Shown here: piece by piece, positions 60,243 through 64,000 of the stretch
How positions within the stretch are numbered: position 1 is the stretch's first letter
How the letters are laid out: each line of letters begins with the position of its first letter
Assembly: GCA_021234155.1 (NCBI GenBank)
Contig: JAJEKV010000013.1
Coordinates: 13,369,877-13,433,876 of the forward strand
Reading direction: 5' to 3'
DNA: 64,000 nucleotides
Origin: Isoetes taiwanensis
Taxonomy: Eukaryota; Streptophyta; Lycopodiopsida; Isoetales; Isoetaceae
Notes under the pieces: model-generated
Database searches by the model: none
What the model was told of the DNA's origin: nothing
Seen by the model: the letters and a program-made list of their open reading frames with translations, nothing else
Program-made: the position numbers and the translations under genes

Positions 60243-60804
60243 ACTTGAGAATTAAGTGGTGACTTTACGCCTTGTGGAAAACGTTCTGCGTTACTTTTGA
60301 AGCCACATGGCATAGAACCCAATCCATATGGCAATGGGTAAATTTGCATATTCGACCATAGGACCTTAATGGGTAATGGCATAGATAAGACGCAAGTTCT
60401 TACCTTCTAGCAGTGACAGATGATACTCGAGAATTAAACTCGGAGGCATAAGACTCATAGTTAGTTTTTGAGCATGACCATAATAATTATTCACAATTGT
60501 TTGTGAGACTCACAGAGATGTGCAGCACCGCTAACCAGTTGCTGGCCAAGCAGTCTGAACTATTGCTTTATACTCAATTTATATAGCAATTTTTTGCCCT
60601 AAGTTAGTGTATTCTTACCAAGGGGCTGGATTGACAAACTAAGACTTCTGTAGTAAAGCTGGGTAGTATGTGGGGCAAACTAAGTGTATAATAAGATCAT
60701 GAAGCTTTTCACAGTAGGTTGCTGACATATCCTCTTTGTATTTTCTATTTATTAGTTGTTCTTTTCTCTTTAACAATATAATTTTTGCAACTTTTGGACA
60801 CAGA

Positions 60805-61509
60805 TGTGCACCAGTGCATACACCGAAGGAACGCGCTGCCTTGAAGCAGTACTTGGATGCTTGCTTCATGGCCAAGCTTTGGGATGCAGAGGCCCTGTTA
60901 CATGTCAAGGTGGCAAATTATCGACAGCAAGTTAATCCCATGCTCACGAGGGGCCCACACCACTACCTGCGCACCCATCTACCCATGAAAAAGCGCAGGG
61001 TGATTGCTTCCATTCGCCGACAGTGCACACCACCTCCGCGATTGAGGCGGGGAGATGGATTCGGGGAGCGCATGAGGGCGAGTGCGTGCCGGTCTTTGTC
61101 AGCGAGCCATTGAGGATGAAAGTCACGCCCTCCGGGCTTTGTCCGTGCATACCAAAGATATCCGGGCTCGGTATGCTCGGTTAGTTGTGCCCCATCGGGC
61201 CTTGCATGAGCTCTCGAAAGCACGGCCTCGTAGGCTTGTTGGGATCATTACCTCAGGGAGGTAATGGATCTGCGGACTCGGTTATGCCCCCGTCCGACAT
61301 TAACCTCGGTTTGTACTTGTGATTATGTATATAAGCGTATGCGGTATGTCGGCATCCTTATTGCTACTAAGGTTTTTCCCCGAAAACCCTTGGGCGGGAT
61401 TTTTAATCACGGTAGTAATCGCTTCTTTGCTCTCTCTTTGTACTTGGGTCCCATAGGCCAGTTGGTCTCCGTGGACGATAAAATCATATTCTATTCTATT
61501 CTATTCTAT
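60805..61509 (+). mobile_element. 5'-truncated GC-rich LINE, (TTCTA)n tail
   Basis: Contains the ORF2 C-terminal region (KLWDAEALLHVKVANYRQQ, VNPMLTRGPHHYL, then AIEDESHALRAL in another frame) and the conserved 3' end GGTCTCCGTGGACG followed by a TTCTA array (about 61487-61509). It aligns with 17.1-17.75 kb. Frameshifts break the frame near 61100. It is embedded in the inverted-repeat-bounded segment. Confidence 0.85.
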
Positions 61510-62080
61510 GGGCAGCAAAACTAGCATTCGTTGTTTGCTTTGATTGACTCATAGCTTGCTATGGTCTATTTGATGGCCTGCCTTTTTGTAATGCAAAGAA
61601 GATGCTGATAAGCAGCCAAATACAAATAGCAGCATAGGCCAGGAAGAGGAACATGGATTTCAAAATGAACATGCCATTGATTTGGAGTATTAGTGGCATT
61701 AAAAGAGAGGTTCTGTGTAAAAGAGAGGTTCTTGTAACTGTTAGTACTTGGAGCCAAACTACCATTAACAGATTGTTCAGATTATGAAATGACTATTAAC
61801 AAATTTTTTTTTTTTTGCGATGTGAAATGCTTATTAACAGATTTTGTTATGTTAAAAACTAACATAACAAAGTGCAAAAACGTTTTTAACAAATTCTGTT
61901 ATGTTAGTGGATAACACAACAAATCCCATGTGTGAAACTCTGTTTAACACAACTTGTAATGTTAGTAATTGATATAACAGGTGGTGTGAAAGCTCGACAA
62001 AAATAACCTTAATTTATCATATCAAACAATTAGTTAACTTAAAATTTATTTTAATTTAACCCCGTGGTCTGAAGGTACCC

Positions 62081-63267
62081 TTATTTTATCTAACGCATAC
62101 GCCCAATTTTGCATGTTGCTATATTAAATTTATGCGGGGTGCACATATAAATTTATCCGGGTGCATACGCAGTAAATGTCAGACGTGGGCATGTTATAGC
62201 CAACTTTAAATGGCAAAAAATCCGCCAAGTCCACAAAAACGCCGTGTAATTTTTTTAAGGCGTGGCTATAACATGTCAAAGAGACAGACACAGACACGGA
62301 TATACTACACGGATATACTACGGATATGCACGTGGCTATAGCATGATGGCATCTCCATTACCAGCATGGCGCATTGGAGCTATTTGGCTGTTTAACAAGA
62401 TGTATAACCCATGCTTTTTGCTTTATTGATTCGTCCACTTAGGCTCTATGGCCGATTTTCCCAAAAACACTCTGCTGCCAATGCCCCTATCTCCAGCGGA
62501 AATCATTGTCCGAAGAGGCATTCTAAAAAGTAGAAAGCATTCTACAAAAAGTAGATAATTCCAAAACAAAAAAATCCGACTATCTTACATATAATTAGAT
62601 AAGTTAGGCATGACCAAGATATCAAACAAGGATGGATTTTCTGCAAGCTGCACAGAACTGGTCAGTTTGACAAATGCTACTTGATTTTAGACCTTTTGAA
62701 ACATTGAGGGCATCCATTAGTAGACATTCAGACAAAGCAGAACCGTGCTGATCCAGCAGGTCCAGCAGGTCAGAGGCCTGCTAAGCAAAAGTGAGCGAAG
62801 TATCTGAGATTGATAATCTTTCAGTTCCTCTTGTTTTTGGTGAGAAGGTGAAGTGTTAAAAAAACCCTTAATCAGGTCTCACATGTGGGTTCCATGGTAT
62901 CTAAAAGAGGTAATATGGCAAGCATAACCATTCCACCTGCAGCTCATGAACACATAGCATGCCCACAGTTTCTCTTGGAAACAACAATAGTAGACAAGAA
63001 GTATGTTTCACAAAACTATAAAGTATGTAGAAATCCACACTCGCAAACTATTCTACCTTTGGAATAAAATTTCGCTGTTTCTCTACATTCCACTTTCTGA
63101 CTAAATTATTTGAAAACAGTCTAGGTGTTCCTTGCGCATTTCTATACCTTGATTACACAAAATAGTGCCATGCTATCATGGTTACTGTTATGATCCGACT
63201 AACTTAAAACTATCCTTCAGATTTTCATGTTTCTTACAAAAGGAATGCCACTGCTGCATTTTAGAGT
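62081..63267. other. Non-coding stretch downstream of SEC61G
   Basis: A short inverted pair CATGTTATAGCCA / TGGCTATAACATG lies at about 62189-62276. CACGGATATACTA is tandemly repeated two to three times near 62310-62330. CAGCAGGTC repeats near 62755. No gene is recognised; the last 100-200 bases should include the 3' UTR of SEC61G. Confidence 0.4.
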
Positions 63268-63864
63268 TTAAACAGACCCCACAATGATGTTATTGATGGG
63301 AATAAATATAAGCTTCACAAAAAAGCCTATGAACCCCATCACCACAAATCCAATTGCTGTCCTAAAGGCAACCTTTGAATACTCTGAGGAAGTACATGCA
63401 GCAAAAATACAAAACAGTAAGTGCAGATCACAAAATAAAAAAGAAACTGCATGCAAAAGAATGAAGGAAAATTCTAGAGGGTGGGGTAGAAATCAAGGAT
63501 TGCTCTTTTCCTTGGAATAAATTGTTGCTCATGAATAACAACTTTAAATTCGGAGTTTCAGGGCTTGCGGAATGTAGATCTTAGAAAATTTAGATTGGCA
63601 CCAAAAGAAATGCCTGCAATTTACAGGTCCAAAATTAATGTGCAAAATGAGTTTTTCAAGTTGCAAATCTGCGGATCTGTGTTGGATCTGCTGGTTCAGG
63701 ATCTATTGGCTAGAAGACCTACTAATTCGGGAAAAAAAAAACAAGAGAGAGAGAAGAGATGGGTCCGAACCTTTTTGATCGGGTTTATGACAGCGCTTAA
63801 CCAAACGGACGCTATCTTTTGCAAACTCCTTGACTGGCCTCACCACGGAATCTACTGCCTCCAT
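63268..63864 (-). CDS. SEC61G: Protein transport protein Sec61 subunit gamma
   Basis: Smallest subunit of the heterotrimeric ER translocon (SecE homologue), a tail-anchored single-pass protein needed for co-translational import. Two exons on the minus strand, 63864-63771 (94 nt) and 63383-63268 (116 nt), join to an intact 69-residue protein, the usual length of plant Sec61 gamma. Exon 1 encodes [20 protein letters not shown] and [11 protein letters not shown]. The junction codon is split G|AG. Exon 2 encodes [20 protein letters not shown] followed by the membrane helix end and [12 protein letters not shown]. The intron (63770-63384) has GT and CAG borders. All conserved features of the family are present and there are no frame breaks. 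The gene stands alone beside repeat-rich DNA and is close to the window edge. Confidence 0.96.
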
Positions 63865-64000
63865 AGCGGCCGGAGCTGAGAATGAGGAAGGTCGTATATA
63901 CAATGAAAATATAAAGGCAAAATTTAGGGAAAAGGGCAAAGGCCCCTTCCGCGATTTCTTAACGCGCTTATGAAATGGTGGAAAATAAAAATGGAAGGCC
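63865..64000 (-). promoter_or_regulatory. SEC61G proximal promoter
   Basis: On the minus strand, TATA-like elements TTTATATT (about 63908-63916) and TATATAC (about 63893-63899) lie about 30-50 bp upstream of the ATG at 63864. This would give a very short leader unless transcription starts further upstream. The window ends before any other element can be assessed. Confidence 0.35.

Larger units (their letters stand above)
58897..62080. mobile_element. 3.2-kb segment bounded by terminal inverted repeats
   Basis: GTACCTTCAGACCATGGGGT with the following TAAAT (from 58897) is matched by the reverse complement of ATTTAACCCCGTGGTCTGAA and GGTAC (ending about 62078). That is about 25 bp with one or two mismatches. 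Beyond these ends both sides share a loosely similar, AT-rich subterminal region full of GTTAACA/TGTTAT motifs. The interior holds exon-like pieces (59.1-60.24 kb) and a truncated (TTCTA)n LINE (about 60.8-61.5 kb). No transposase is visible, so this would be a non-autonomous DNA transposon that acquired host sequence and was later hit by a LINE. I could not establish the target-site duplication. Confidence 0.55.

Overview
The window reads as nuclear DNA of a land plant. It holds a 15-exon plant-type mitochondrial ClpX gene and a two-exon SEC61 gamma gene. It also holds remnants of plant families: class III peroxidase, nepenthesin-type aspartic protease, CASP-like membrane protein and TCP factor. 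Introns have GT/AG borders and the sequence is AT-rich and crowded with transposable elements, so a large, repeat-rich genome is likely. A fern or other seedless plant is possible, but I cannot fix the lineage from sequence alone.

Layout. 1-9.3 kb: a collapsed protein-kinase remnant, a long-armed foldback MITE (2498-2999), a 67-bp tandem repeat, a truncated TCP factor, and a 5'-truncated L1-type LINE bounded by a perfect 16-bp target-site duplication. 10.4-18.1 kb: a fragment and a nearly full-length but broken copy of a GC-rich LINE family ending in a (TTCTA)n tail; the long copy splits an unidentified minus-strand reading frame. 21.2-24.4 kb: a Ty3/gypsy integrase remnant with a minus-strand L1 next to it. 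25.3-34.6 kb: a peroxidase pseudogene whose third intron holds two non-autonomous Helitrons joined exactly head to tail (25776-30183 and 30184-34565). 34.7-36.7 kb: aspartic protease and CASP-like fragments and GC-rich hairpins. 37.6-43.1 kb: the intact CLPX gene. 43.6-44.3 kb: a degenerate tandem repeat. 44.6-50.65 kb: a decayed multi-exon gene with a RING-H2-like motif and a possible Ulp1-like part, interrupted by a second MITE copy and at least one Helitron end. 51-62 kb: mostly non-coding, with a copia LTR remnant, another Helitron end, LINE 3' ends, and a 3.2-kb segment bounded by inverted repeats. 62.1-64 kb: SEC61G on the minus strand.

Only CLPX and SEC61G look functional. ClpX is the ATP-dependent unfoldase of the mitochondrial ClpXP protease; Sec61 gamma is the small subunit of the ER translocon. 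They are unrelated in function. Everything else is mobile DNA or broken gene pieces.

The most interesting signals are the tandem Helitron pair, and the fact that across about 27.4-30.2 kb the differences between the two copies fall almost entirely at CAG, CTG and CCG sites. That pattern looks like context-dependent base-calling error in one copy rather than evolution.
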